From Colwellia sp. C2M11 (GTDB taxonomy: Bacteria > Pseudomonadota > Gammaproteobacteria > Enterobacterales > Alteromonadaceae): a stretch of 64,000 nt of DNA. Shown piece by piece: positions 34,542-43,773 of this stretch. Each line of letters begins with the position of its first letter. Within the stretch, counting starts at the first letter, position 1. The notes beneath the pieces were generated by a model. The model was not told the origin of the DNA, made no database searches, and was given only the letters and a program-made list of their open reading frames with translations. Where the stretch lies: contig NZ_JAHKQD010000007.1 in assembly GCF_018860915.1 (NCBI RefSeq), forward strand, positions 1 to 64,000, in the 5' to 3' direction. A program made the position numbers and the translations under genes.

Positions 34542-36401
34542 CTAAAAATAATATCTATATTCAAATTTTACTTCATTAAAATGTTTCGCATCATGAATTT
34601 TAGAATCTACTTTGTGAAAACCAGCTGATAAACGCAAACTACTCGAGTCACTTATTTGTATATTTTGTTGAAAACTAATTCGGCTACGTTTCGTTTGATC
34701 AAATAAAAATTGATAATGCTCTGCTTCTAATAAAAAACTTGTTTTAGGCCAATAATATATAAACCCGGCATGTAAGCCAGGGGCAATATTAGTGTACGCT
34801 TCAAGCTTGCGATTAAACTCTAATCGCCCTGTTGCCATTAAAAAAACATAACTGTTGTTAAGTGGTCGGTAACTAACCCCTCTACCAGCGGTACCTTGTG
34901 TTACAAGAACTTCCTCTTTACTTGTCCATTGTTGTTCAACAGTTATATTTGCTTGCCAAGACCAAGGCGAAACAAATTCATTACGCTCAGACAAGGAAAT
35001 AATATTCAGTAATTCCGCTTTATCAAGCTTAATATCATCGTTTTCATATACTCTAAAGCTAACATTCACCATATTTAATGACATACCATCATAGTAACCA
35101 TCTAACGGATCAATTAAGTCGTGATAACTTCCTCGGTATTTAAATTCTGCAAAATTGTTCTTTTCATCTTGGCCAACACTTACAGAAACCATTGTTGTTT
35201 TATGGCCTTGATCTGGGCTGGTTGGCGTCGCTATAACGATATCTAGATCCGTTGGATTTTTATTTAAATACCGTAATAGTTCAAAACTTCGACGAGTAAT
35301 ATCAACATCACGTCCGTTAAAGGTATTTTTATAACGTAAATAACGATAAGTACTATCGACAACAAGTTGCTGATTTTCGGTGGGTAAGTTTGTAAAACGA
35401 GTCTCTAATAAAACATTAATATCTTCACTTAACGCTAAAACAAGTTTTCGCTCTTTAGCTGATAACAACGTTAAATGAGCTTCAAGCTCAGTTAAAATCG
35501 AAGGTCTGTAGTATTTGTCAGCTATTAAATTCGCATCATCGACTACCCTTATCGTATCTAGAGGCATTGCCGTAACAGGGAAATTGTTAGTTAAATAAAG
35601 CCCAGGTCTTGCAACATCAAGTAACTCTAATAACCGGAATGAACAATTTTCATCGAAAAAATAGTACTCAAAGTTAATGCCCTGTAACTCCCATATATGA
35701 GAGAGCATTTTATCAATTTCATCTTCAGTTAAGTTCAGCTTATATTCCCACAAGTCTCTATTTTCTAACCGACTGTATTCTTTAATTTTTTCAAAATAAG
35801 GGTTGGCAGCAAAACTTCCTGGATAACCTCCAGTAAGACCTTTTGCCGCATAAAGAAAACCATTTTCATTTTCAGGTACTGTTGCACCAAAATTTAATGC
35901 ATAAGATAAATATGTCGAATTATTATCAACTTCTTCTGTATCAAACCGCAAAAAAGTATGACCATACATTGAAGAAGGACTGTTCAGTTGCGCAGAAGCA
36001 AAAACCAGTACAACTGATTTAGTGTTTAAACGATTTCTCCAGTTGAGATACTCAGTACAGTCACCTGAAATAACTTCATTAGATAATTCGGGAATATTGT
36101 TAAGTAAAAAAGCGGTTCTAGCTGGGTACCTACATTGAATAGCACTATCAGTTTTTAAGGCATTTAACGTTGCCAATAATTCGTTTTGCGGGTTTTTATA
36201 GCCATCAGCTGCGATAAAAAATTTACTATCATCAACATAGCTTTCTATTTGACTACTATTTTTTTCTGTACTTATATGCAGTAATGCTCGCCACTCTGTA
36301 GTTTGAGATAATGCTAAAGTATCCACTGAATTATCGGCAGAAACCTTTAATGACAATAAGATGATAAAAGGAACGGTGAGAACACGGAAAATAAGATTCA
36401 T
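34542..36401 (-). CDS. DUF4105 (Lnb-type N-terminal periplasmic domain) outer-membrane protein
   Basis: A 619-residue exported protein (signal peptide 1-22, VSADNS junction). The N-terminal half is the DUF4105 domain, with a conserved SSMYGHTFLRFD (His148) and FFDENCSFRLLELLD (Cys253), a likely Cys-His pair. The C-terminal third is made of beta strands ending in FEYRYYF, suggesting a barrel. Bacterial homologues named Lnb act on lipoprotein N-termini; whether this one does is unknown. It follows DUF3015 and may be cotranscribed through a terminator-like hairpin. Confidence 0.8.
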   Translation of the reverse strand: MNLIFRVLTVPFIILLSLKVSADNSVDTLALSQTTEWRALLHISTEKNSSQIESYVDDSKFFIAADGYKNPQNELLATLNALKTDSAIQCRYPARTAFLLNNIPELSNEVISGDCTEYLNWRNRLNTKSVVLVFASAQLNSPSSMYGHTFLRFDTEEVDNNSTYLSYALNFGATVPENENGFLYAAKGLTGGYPGSFAANPYFEKIKEYSRLENRDLWEYKLNLTEDEIDKMLSHIWELQGINFEYYFFDENCSFRLLELLDVARPGLYLTNNFPVTAMPLDTIRVVDDANLIADKYYRPSILTELEAHLTLLSAKERKLVLALSEDINVLLETRFTNLPTENQQLVVDSTYRYLRYKNTFNGRDVDITRRSFELLRYLNKNPTDLDIVIATPTSPDQGHKTTMVSVSVGQDEKNNFAEFKYRGSYHDLIDPLDGYYDGMSLNMVNVSFRVYENDDIKLDKAELLNIISLSERNEFVSPWSWQANITVEQQWTSKEEVLVTQGTAGRGVSYRPLNNSYVFLMATGRLEFNRKLEAYTNIAPGLHAGFIYYWPKTSFLLEAEHYQFLFDQTKRSRISFQQNIQISDSSSLRLSAGFHKVDSKIHDAKHFNEVKFEYRYYF

Positions 36402-36451
36402 AAAATTTCAAAATAAAAACACTAAATTAACTAGGATAAGTAATGTAATAA

Positions 36452-36476
36452 AAAAGGCTACCTTAAGTAGCCTTTT
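36452..36476 (-). terminator. terminator-like hairpin between DUF3015 and DUF4105 genes
   Basis: AAAAGGCTAC (36452-36461) with GTAGCCTTTT (36467-36476), followed by a U run on the - strand. It would reduce transcription into the DUF4105 gene. Confidence 0.75.
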
Positions 36477-36495
36477 AAAAGATATTTAATAAATA

Positions 36496-36975
36496 CTACA
36501 CAGTGTATTTAGCTAATATCTCATCATTTTTCATTAATGAAAACATAGAACTAACAACATGTTCAGTAGTTGCATTTTCAGAAGGGAATAATGTATCGAA
36601 GTTATTATGAAGAGTAGCTTCAAAATGCGCGCGTTCAGCTTCTGAAACACCTAAAGACACAGCTACTGCTGTTAATGCTTCACCATTACCACGTGCAACA
36701 TCTTCACTAAACTCGTCCATAATCATGCTAACATCAATCATTTCCTTGCCACCGTACGTTAACGTACCATCAGTAGAACAACCATTAGTACCAAAAGTCA
36801 TACCAAAAGTATTGTTACCTGTTGAACCGTTAGTTGTCGCTGCAAGTACATGACTTGGCGTACCACTTTGACCAGCAAATAACATGTTACCCCAACCACA
36901 AGTTTGGCTACCAGGTGCATCAGCTAAAGCAGATGTAGATACTAACATTGCAGATGCAATCAATAATTTTTTCAT
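36496..36975 (-). CDS. DUF3015 family secreted protein
   Basis: A 159-residue protein with signal peptide 1-18 (ALADAPG). The mature part begins TCGWGNMLFAGQSG and contains NNTFGMTFGTNGCS, both DUF3015 landmarks, with two conserved cysteines (about residues 26 and 66) likely disulfide-linked. Alpha-helical C-terminus. AGGGAT-like ribosome site upstream. Function unknown; it is often found beside DUF4105 proteins, as here. Confidence 0.85.
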   Translation of the reverse strand: MKKLLIASAMLVSTSALADAPGSQTCGWGNMLFAGQSGTPSHVLAATTNGSTGNNTFGMTFGTNGCSTDGTLTYGGKEMIDVSMIMDEFSEDVARGNGEALTAVAVSLGVSEAERAHFEATLHNNFDTLFPSENATTEHVVSSMFSLMKNDEILAKYTV

Positions 36976-37142
36976 AATTAATCCCTATAATTTAGATATT
37001 TATCTAATATTCAACTGATATTAGAGTGCGCATTCTAATGTATGTTCTGAACAAATTCACCTTTATTCGTACAAAAATTTAAATTTAGAATAAAAAATTT
37101 TATATTAGTACTCTAGCTATCATCATTGGTGTGATATATCAG

Positions 37143-38153
37143 CTACAAACCATTAACTATGTCTTTAATTAATGGCGGACCTTGATAAATAAAGCCAGTA
37201 TAAACTTGTACTAAACTTGCACCAGCTGCCAATTTTTCATTGGCATCATTGCTAGAGGCGATACCACCAACACCAATAATAGGAAGTTTATCATTTAAAG
37301 CTTCCGCTAAAATACGAATAACGGTAGTACTTTTATCTTTAACTGGTGAGCCACTTAAACCGCCCTGCTCAGTGCCATGCTCAAGTTGTTCAACGCCTTC
37401 TCGTGATAAAGTAGTGTTAGTTGCAATAACACCATCAATACCATTGTCCATTAATGATCTCGCTATCGATTTCACTTCATCTTCCGTCAAATCTGGCGCT
37501 ATTTTAACGGCGAGAGGGATATATTTTCCATATTGATTAGCTAAATTTGCTTGCTCGGCTTTTAATGCTGACAATAATTCATTTAAGGCATCACCATATT
37601 GTAACGCTCTTAAACCTGGTGTATTGGGTGAAGATATATTTACCGTGATATATGAGGCAAAATTATACACTTTACGCATACAATGAATGTAATCATCTTT
37701 AGCATTTTCTTCTGGAGTGTCTTTATTCTTACCTATATTTATCCCTAAAATACCGTCAAAATTAGCAGCCCGCACTTGTGATACTAAATAATCAACCCCC
37801 TTATTATTAAAGCCCATACGATTAATAATGGCATTAGCTTCAGGTAGTCTAAATATTCTCGGTTTATCATTACCTGGCTGTGGTTTTGGTGTGACTGTAC
37901 CAACTTCAATAAAACCAAAACCCATTGCAGCGAAAGCATTAATACATTCTGCATTTTTATCTAATCCAGCCGCTAAGCCCAATGGATTAGGGAAGTCTAT
38001 CCCCATAACATGAACCGGTTTTTCATTAATACGTTGTTTATAAAATGAATTTAAAGGAGTTGAACCGGTGCTTTTCAACCCTTTAATTGTCAATTCATGA
38101 ATAGTTTCCGCATCAAATTTAAATAAAACTTTACGAATAGCAGGATAGAACAT
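37143..38153 (-). CDS. pyrD: dihydroorotate dehydrogenase (quinone), class 2
   Basis: It oxidises dihydroorotate to orotate with quinone at the inner membrane. At 336 residues it equals the E. coli enzyme. Visible are [16 protein letters not shown] (about 60-75), NRMGFNNKG (about 110-118), [12 protein letters not shown] (about 171-182, catalytic Ser) and GGIASSNDA with the FMN-phosphate loop. The amphipathic N-terminal helices of class 2 enzymes are present. Confidence 0.96.
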   Translation of the reverse strand: MFYPAIRKVLFKFDAETIHELTIKGLKSTGSTPLNSFYKQRINEKPVHVMGIDFPNPLGLAAGLDKNAECINAFAAMGFGFIEVGTVTPKPQPGNDKPRIFRLPEANAIINRMGFNNKGVDYLVSQVRAANFDGILGINIGKNKDTPEENAKDDYIHCMRKVYNFASYITVNISSPNTPGLRALQYGDALNELLSALKAEQANLANQYGKYIPLAVKIAPDLTEDEVKSIARSLMDNGIDGVIATNTTLSREGVEQLEHGTEQGGLSGSPVKDKSTTVIRILAEALNDKLPIIGVGGIASSNDANEKLAAGASLVQVYTGFIYQGPPLIKDIVNGL

Positions 38154-38196
38154 AGAACCTAGAACCTCAAAGTAGTTATGCGTAGGAGCAGAAATA

Positions 38197-38243
38197 AAAA
38201 ATCCCCGCTGAACTTAAACATTAATAAGTTAGGCGAGGATTTT
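38197..38243 (-). terminator. terminator of the glutamate dehydrogenase gene
   Basis: An imperfect stem of about 18 bp: AAATCCCCGCTGAACTTA against TAAGTTAGGCGAGGATTT, with a G-U pair, followed on the - strand by six U residues. It lies between gdh and pyrD. Confidence 0.8.
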
Positions 38244-38329
38244 ATCAGTTAACACGCTATTTATACATTGCTTTTAACGCTAATAATTTAACTTTTTGAT
38301 CTTAACTTTCGTTAGATCTAGATTTAATT

Positions 38330-41300
38330 TTATTTAACTAACCTTTGACAATTTAAGCTTAATAACATTAATTCACGTAAAGCCACAGAGAACTTAGCAA
38401 ATTCATGGGTTTGACCTACTTTAAAGTCAGCTAAGATATTTTTCCATCTATCTAATGGCTGAGCATTAGTGTTAACCCATGCTTCGAGCATATTATCTAA
38501 ATCTTTCGCTGTAGCACTACAATCACATCGTAATACAACCGCCGTTAATGAACGTTGTTGCCAATCTAGCTCTTCTCTAAATGATGCTCTAGCTAGTGCC
38601 TGCCAATGATTACCAACAGGTTGGCGTGTGATTTGATCTAAGAACCAATGTAGATCTAATCGAACACCTAGTTTAAAGTATAAACTAGCAACAAGCTCGA
38701 CGTCTCGCCCATCTTCGTCAGCAATTTCGGCTATGTCTAAGGCTGAAAAAATCGTACTTAATTGAGAAATTCGAATAGCAATTTCTTTAGGTACGTTAGC
38801 TTCAACTAAATCATTTTCAACACGTTTTAACTGCTCTAATTCACTTTCAATAATAAAACTATTTAATTTCTTAGACATAATAGCAAAGGTAGGTTTATAC
38901 AACGCTATTGACTGCTCAATACTTAATGCCTTATTACGATGACGTAAGAACCAACGAGTCGCTCGTCTTACTGTACGTCGATACTGGAATAACATTTCCG
39001 TTTGGATTGAAGTAGAAATTTTATTATTTAACACTTCTATTTTTTTCCAAAACTCTTCAAGTTCAAATATGGCGCACGAAATAGTGTAGCTATTCGCTAT
39101 TTCAGTAACCGTTGCACCCGTTTCTTCTTGCATGCGGTTAACAAAATTAAAGCCCATATCGTTGCCCATTTTATTCGCCAGTTTAGTAGCAATAATTTCA
39201 GCACGCAGTGGATGTTGCTGCATTTGTTCTTGGTACTTTTTATGTAACTGCTCTGGAAATGCATTAATTAATAACTGGTCGTAATATGAATTATCAGTGA
39301 CATCTGGGTGAATAAGGTCTTCTTTTAGCACCATTTTACTATACGCAAGTAATACTGATAATTCAGGACGAGTTAACCCTTTGTCTTTAGAAACTCTGTC
39401 TGCAATTTCTTCATCATCAGGAATAAACTCTAAGGCTCGATTAAGTTTACCGGTACGCTCTAATTCATGAATAAAGCGAACTTGCTCTTTTAATTGATTA
39501 ACACCACGCATAGCGGTAATTGATAATGAGTGTGTTTGACGATAACAATCTTCAATTACTAAGTTGCCAACAGCATCAGTCATATCATAAAGCAACTTAT
39601 TACGTTGTTTAACAGTTAAATCACCCGACTGAACAAGCGTGTTTAATAAAATTTTAATATTAACTTCATTATCACTACAATCAACACCACCAGCATTATC
39701 AACTGCATCAGTATTAATGCGACCACCATTTGAGGCAAACTCAACTCGTCCAAGCTGGGTAAAACCAAGATTTCCACCCTCACCTACAATTTTAGCTTGT
39801 AAGTCGCAGCCGTTAATTCGTAGTGCGTCATTTGCTCGATCACCTACTTCTAAATGAGTTTCTTTCGTGCCTTTCACGTAAGTACCGATACCACCATTCC
39901 ACAATAAATCAACTTTCATTGTTAAAATAGCTTGGATTAAATCTGTAGGCGACATACTTTGTTTTTGTGTGCCTAACATCTTTTTAATTTGTGGTGTTAA
40001 CTTAATTGATTTCACATGACGACTGAAAATACCGCCACCTTCTGAAATTAATTTTTCATTATAATCTTCCCAGCTACAGCCTGGTAAATTAAATAAACGT
40101 TCACGCTCTGGGTAAGAACTCGCTGCATCAGGGTTTGGATCAATAAAGATATGCATATGGTTAAACGCCGCTTGTAAACGAATATGTTTAGACAACAACA
40201 TGCCGTTACCAAACACATCACCAGCCATGTCACCAATAGCAATACAAGTAAAGTCGGTGCTCTGACAATCGATATCTATTTCTCTAAAGTGACGTTTAAC
40301 AGATTCCCAAGCGCCACGTGCAGTAATGCCCATTGCTTTATGATCATAGCCAACACTGCCACCTGAAGCGAACGCATCGCCAAGCCAGAAATTGTATTCA
40401 TCTGAAATACCATTAGCAATATCAGAAAAGGTTGCTGTACCTTTATCGGCAGCAACAACTAAATAAGCATCATCTTCATCAAGACGAACTACATCAACAG
40501 GAGGAACAATTTCGCCATCAACAATGTTATCTGTTATATCTAATAAAGCACGAATGAAGGTTCTGTAACATTCTTTGCCTGCTTCAAATATTTCTTGACG
40601 CGAACCTGTTGGCAGCTGTTTACAAACAAAACCACCTTTGGCACCAACGGGGACAATTACACTGTTTTTAACTTGTTGTGCTTTCACCAAACCTAATACT
40701 TCAGTGCGGAAATCTTCACGTCTATCAGACCAACGTAAACCACCACGAGCAACTTTACCACCACGTAAATGCACACCTTCAACTTGAGGAGAATAAACAA
40801 AAATCTCAAATTTAGGTACAGGTTGTGGCATCTCACTGATTTTATCTGGGGTTATTTTAAATGAGATATAAGGTTTTTCGCCTGATACGCTGTCTTTTTG
40901 GAAATAGTTTGTACGAATAGTCGCCAAAATCATTTCTGAAAAACGTCTAATAATTCGATCATCATCTAAGTTAGCAACATTATCTAACGATGTCTCAATA
41001 GCTGCTAATAATTTTACTTGCGTTTTTTCTTTAGCACTTTCACTTGCATTATTCTTTGGATCAAAACGATGAATAAATAAGTTAATTAATAACTGTGCTA
41101 TATCAGGGTAACGTGCAAACGCATCTTCAATGTAGCTTTGACTAAAACGTCCACCAATTTGGAATTCATACTTGGCAAAGGCACGTAAAATAGAAACACT
41201 TCGTCCTTCTAAGCCTGCGCCTAAAATAAGACGGTTAAAGCCATCATCTTCTAAATCGCCTCGCCATACTTTCGCGAAGGCATCTTGGAACAAAGCACTA

Positions 41301-43192
41301 ACAGTATAAATATCAAATGGACTATCGCCATTAAGTAACATAGAGAAGTCTAATATCCAGAATGTTTCACCTTCAGATGTTTTTATCGCATAAGGGCTCT
41401 CACCAATAACGCGTAAACCAAAGTTTTCTAAAATAGGTAATACATCAGAAAGATGGATAGGATCACCCTTATGGAAGAGTTTCAGTTTTACAAAGCGACT
41501 ATCAGCTTTTTCTTCTAACGGTTGATAAAATAACATTTCTAAATTATCAGAAAGGTTTACGCCTTCTAATTTTTCAATATCAACAATGGCAGAGCCTGGT
41601 AATACTTCATCTTTATACGCTTGCGGGAATTTTATGTATTTATTACATAATGCTTTAGCTGCGACTTCCCCTTTATTTTCAGCAAGTGCAGTGGCTAATT
41701 TATCATCCCAATTCCGCGCGGCTTCATTTAAATTCTTTTCAATTTCTTTCACGTTAACATCTGCTTTTGTTGATTTCACTTGAACAATGTAGTGCGTTCT
41801 TGCTTGCACTGATTCAGAAAAATAAGTAGTAAACTGTACTTCTTCGTCACTGCCGAAGGCTTCTTGTAATAGCAACTGAGTTTCTATGCGTAATTTTGTG
41901 GTATATCGTTCACGTGGTACATAAACCATACATGAATAAAAACGATCAAAGGCATCGCGTCTAACAAATAAACCACAATAATCACGCTCTTGCATTTGCA
42001 AGATACCTTTAACATTCTTCAGTAGTTCAGCGGTATTACTTTGTAATATTTCATCCCTTGGGAAGGTTTCTAAAATATTAATTAACGTTTTATAAGCATG
42101 AGTACCTTGAGCAAATCCTGATAAATCACATACTTGTTGTACTTTGGTTTTAATAAGCGGTAAGTCTAATGCACTATTAGTGTAATAAGATGAACCGAAT
42201 AAACCAATGAAACGATCTTCGCCAATGACATTACCTTTGTCATCAAAACGTTTTACGCCTATATAATCTAATTGTACGGGTCTATGTACTCTAGAGCGCG
42301 AATTTGTTTTTGTTAAGATAAGGTGATTGCTACCTAATGCAACTTCGCGGCCTGATTCACTTAAGGTAGAAATTAATCTATTTTTGGTGACACGGGAGTT
42401 TCTCATTAAACCGAGGCTAGACTCAAAGTCACCCTCAAGCTTTATATCCCCTTTTACCGCTGTTACTTCATAGGAACGATATCCCATTAAGGTGAAATTA
42501 TTACTTGCTACCCAAGTTAGAAACTCAACAGTATCATCCTTGGCCTGTTTTCCACCCGGCAGTTTACCTTTAGATACTTCCGCAATAGTACCTTTTAGTT
42601 TTTTCAGCATAGGTTCCCAGTCATCAACCGTTAAGGTGATATCTTCTACAACGCTGAGCAATTCATTTTTTATATTATCAAGTGCCTGTTGATCAGGCTG
42701 ACGATCAATTTCAATAAAGAAAACTGTTTCTTGTTTAGCCGCTTTATTACTAGTATCAGCACTAGAAGTAACTTGGATAATATTTTTCTTTTTATCTCTA
42801 ACAACTTTTAGCGGAGAGTTAAGCATCAAGTGTGGTGTTAGGCCTAACCTATTAAGTGCTATTCGGATAGAGTCTACTAAGAAAGGCATATCTTTAATAA
42901 TCACTTCTATGATTGTATGACTAGACTTCCAACCATTTTTACTTACTGAAGGGTTAAAAACATGTATTACCGGTTTTTTATTTGTGTGTTCATTAAGTGA
43001 ACTCCATAAACTTAATGTTGCACCATACATATCACTATCGTTACGTTCAGATAAATCAAATGAAGAGATATTGCTATAAAGTAAGGTGGCAAATTGATCG
43101 ACTAATTCTGCAGATTCTGTAGGGACTTTTTTCTTTATTAATTGTGCTACATTTTTCAGTATCACAGATGGTGAACCATTCACTAACGCCAT
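38330..43192 (-). CDS. gdhB: NAD-dependent glutamate dehydrogenase, large 180-kDa type
   Basis: It deaminates glutamate to 2-oxoglutarate with NAD. The 1620-residue length is typical of the L-180 class. Regions seen: an N-terminal regulatory part with ACT-like segments, the catalytic core around HLRGGKVARGGLRWSDRREDFRTEVLGLVKAQ (substrate-binding KxGGxR-like and Arg residues, about 820-850), IVPVGAKGGFV, and NAD-binding AIGDMAGDVFGNGMLLS (about 990-1005). It is monocistronic and its 580-base upstream spacer suggests complex control. Symbol by convention. Confidence 0.95.
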   Translation of the reverse strand: MALVNGSPSVILKNVAQLIKKKVPTESAELVDQFATLLYSNISSFDLSERNDSDMYGATLSLWSSLNEHTNKKPVIHVFNPSVSKNGWKSSHTIIEVIIKDMPFLVDSIRIALNRLGLTPHLMLNSPLKVVRDKKKNIIQVTSSADTSNKAAKQETVFFIEIDRQPDQQALDNIKNELLSVVEDITLTVDDWEPMLKKLKGTIAEVSKGKLPGGKQAKDDTVEFLTWVASNNFTLMGYRSYEVTAVKGDIKLEGDFESSLGLMRNSRVTKNRLISTLSESGREVALGSNHLILTKTNSRSRVHRPVQLDYIGVKRFDDKGNVIGEDRFIGLFGSSYYTNSALDLPLIKTKVQQVCDLSGFAQGTHAYKTLINILETFPRDEILQSNTAELLKNVKGILQMQERDYCGLFVRRDAFDRFYSCMVYVPRERYTTKLRIETQLLLQEAFGSDEEVQFTTYFSESVQARTHYIVQVKSTKADVNVKEIEKNLNEAARNWDDKLATALAENKGEVAAKALCNKYIKFPQAYKDEVLPGSAIVDIEKLEGVNLSDNLEMLFYQPLEEKADSRFVKLKLFHKGDPIHLSDVLPILENFGLRVIGESPYAIKTSEGETFWILDFSMLLNGDSPFDIYTVSALFQDAFAKVWRGDLEDDGFNRLILGAGLEGRSVSILRAFAKYEFQIGGRFSQSYIEDAFARYPDIAQLLINLFIHRFDPKNNASESAKEKTQVKLLAAIETSLDNVANLDDDRIIRRFSEMILATIRTNYFQKDSVSGEKPYISFKITPDKISEMPQPVPKFEIFVYSPQVEGVHLRGGKVARGGLRWSDRREDFRTEVLGLVKAQQVKNSVIVPVGAKGGFVCKQLPTGSRQEIFEAGKECYRTFIRALLDITDNIVDGEIVPPVDVVRLDEDDAYLVVAADKGTATFSDIANGISDEYNFWLGDAFASGGSVGYDHKAMGITARGAWESVKRHFREIDIDCQSTDFTCIAIGDMAGDVFGNGMLLSKHIRLQAAFNHMHIFIDPNPDAASSYPERERLFNLPGCSWEDYNEKLISEGGGIFSRHVKSIKLTPQIKKMLGTQKQSMSPTDLIQAILTMKVDLLWNGGIGTYVKGTKETHLEVGDRANDALRINGCDLQAKIVGEGGNLGFTQLGRVEFASNGGRINTDAVDNAGGVDCSDNEVNIKILLNTLVQSGDLTVKQRNKLLYDMTDAVGNLVIEDCYRQTHSLSITAMRGVNQLKEQVRFIHELERTGKLNRALEFIPDDEEIADRVSKDKGLTRPELSVLLAYSKMVLKEDLIHPDVTDNSYYDQLLINAFPEQLHKKYQEQMQQHPLRAEIIATKLANKMGNDMGFNFVNRMQEETGATVTEIANSYTISCAIFELEEFWKKIEVLNNKISTSIQTEMLFQYRRTVRRATRWFLRHRNKALSIEQSIALYKPTFAIMSKKLNSFIIESELEQLKRVENDLVEANVPKEIAIRISQLSTIFSALDIAEIADEDGRDVELVASLYFKLGVRLDLHWFLDQITRQPVGNHWQALARASFREELDWQQRSLTAVVLRCDCSATAKDLDNMLEAWVNTNAQPLDRWKNILADFKVGQTHEFAKFSVALRELMLLSLNCQRLVK

Positions 43193-43773
43193 GCTATTTT
43201 CCTTTTCCTATTTTTATACAGAAGTTAAAAAGAAAGCTTGTAATAATTTATTTGTTTTTCTTATATTGCTACTTGCATTATAAGTAGATACTTTTTATCA
43301 AAAATAAGTATTCCTTAAAAATATAAGGAAATCTTATTTGAGTATAGTACAGATTTTATGGATTAATTTGCGGTAATGCGAGGATTATTTTGATTTTAAT
43401 TCTAAATATTTTCTTTTTAAATCAAACGTTTTCTTTAGCTGTGTTTCTTTATGCAAGTATAATAAATAAAAACCACTGAAACTGGCTGTTTCCTGTTTAA
43501 ATATTCAATTATTTAATAAAAAAATACTGCTTAAATATTGTAAATTTAATTGTCAAATTATAGCTAAAACCACTTATTGCCAAAGATTGATACATTTTAT
43601 TACTGACTAAAATGATAATAGCCATATTATTTTATTATTTTCTCAAAAATATCCACGATCAGTTATGAAATTATAGTGACCAACTTACTAAATAACACTA
43701 TTTTGAAACTGTTTAAACAAAAAAACCTTTAACTCAGTTGAATTAAAGGTTTTATTTTTATTTCTTCACTTTA
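43193..43773. other. non-coding spacer upstream of gdhB
   Basis: No gene is visible. A near-perfect hairpin pairs 43302-43316 with 43325-43339 (13 of 15 positions, AAATAAGTATTCCTT/AAGGAAATCTTATTT), 110-150 bases before the gdhB start, possibly in the leader. The remainder is plain AT-rich sequence, apart from the terminator at 43722-43753. Confidence 0.6.
43722..43753 (-). terminator. terminator of the DUF1302-RND operon
   Basis: AAAACCTTTAA (43722-43732) with TTAAAGGTTTT (43743-43753), extended by an inner AACT/GTT pair and followed on the - strand by a U run. Twenty bases after the RND stop. Confidence 0.85.

Noticed and set aside
39639-40458. Several 60-72 codon open frames on both strands inside the glutamate dehydrogenase gene
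   Set aside because: They overlap a well-supported 1620-residue gene and have no ribosome sites or recognisable motifs; they are shadows.
43193-43773. A metabolite riboswitch upstream of gdhB
   Set aside because: Only one simple hairpin is present and no conserved aptamer pattern is recognisable.
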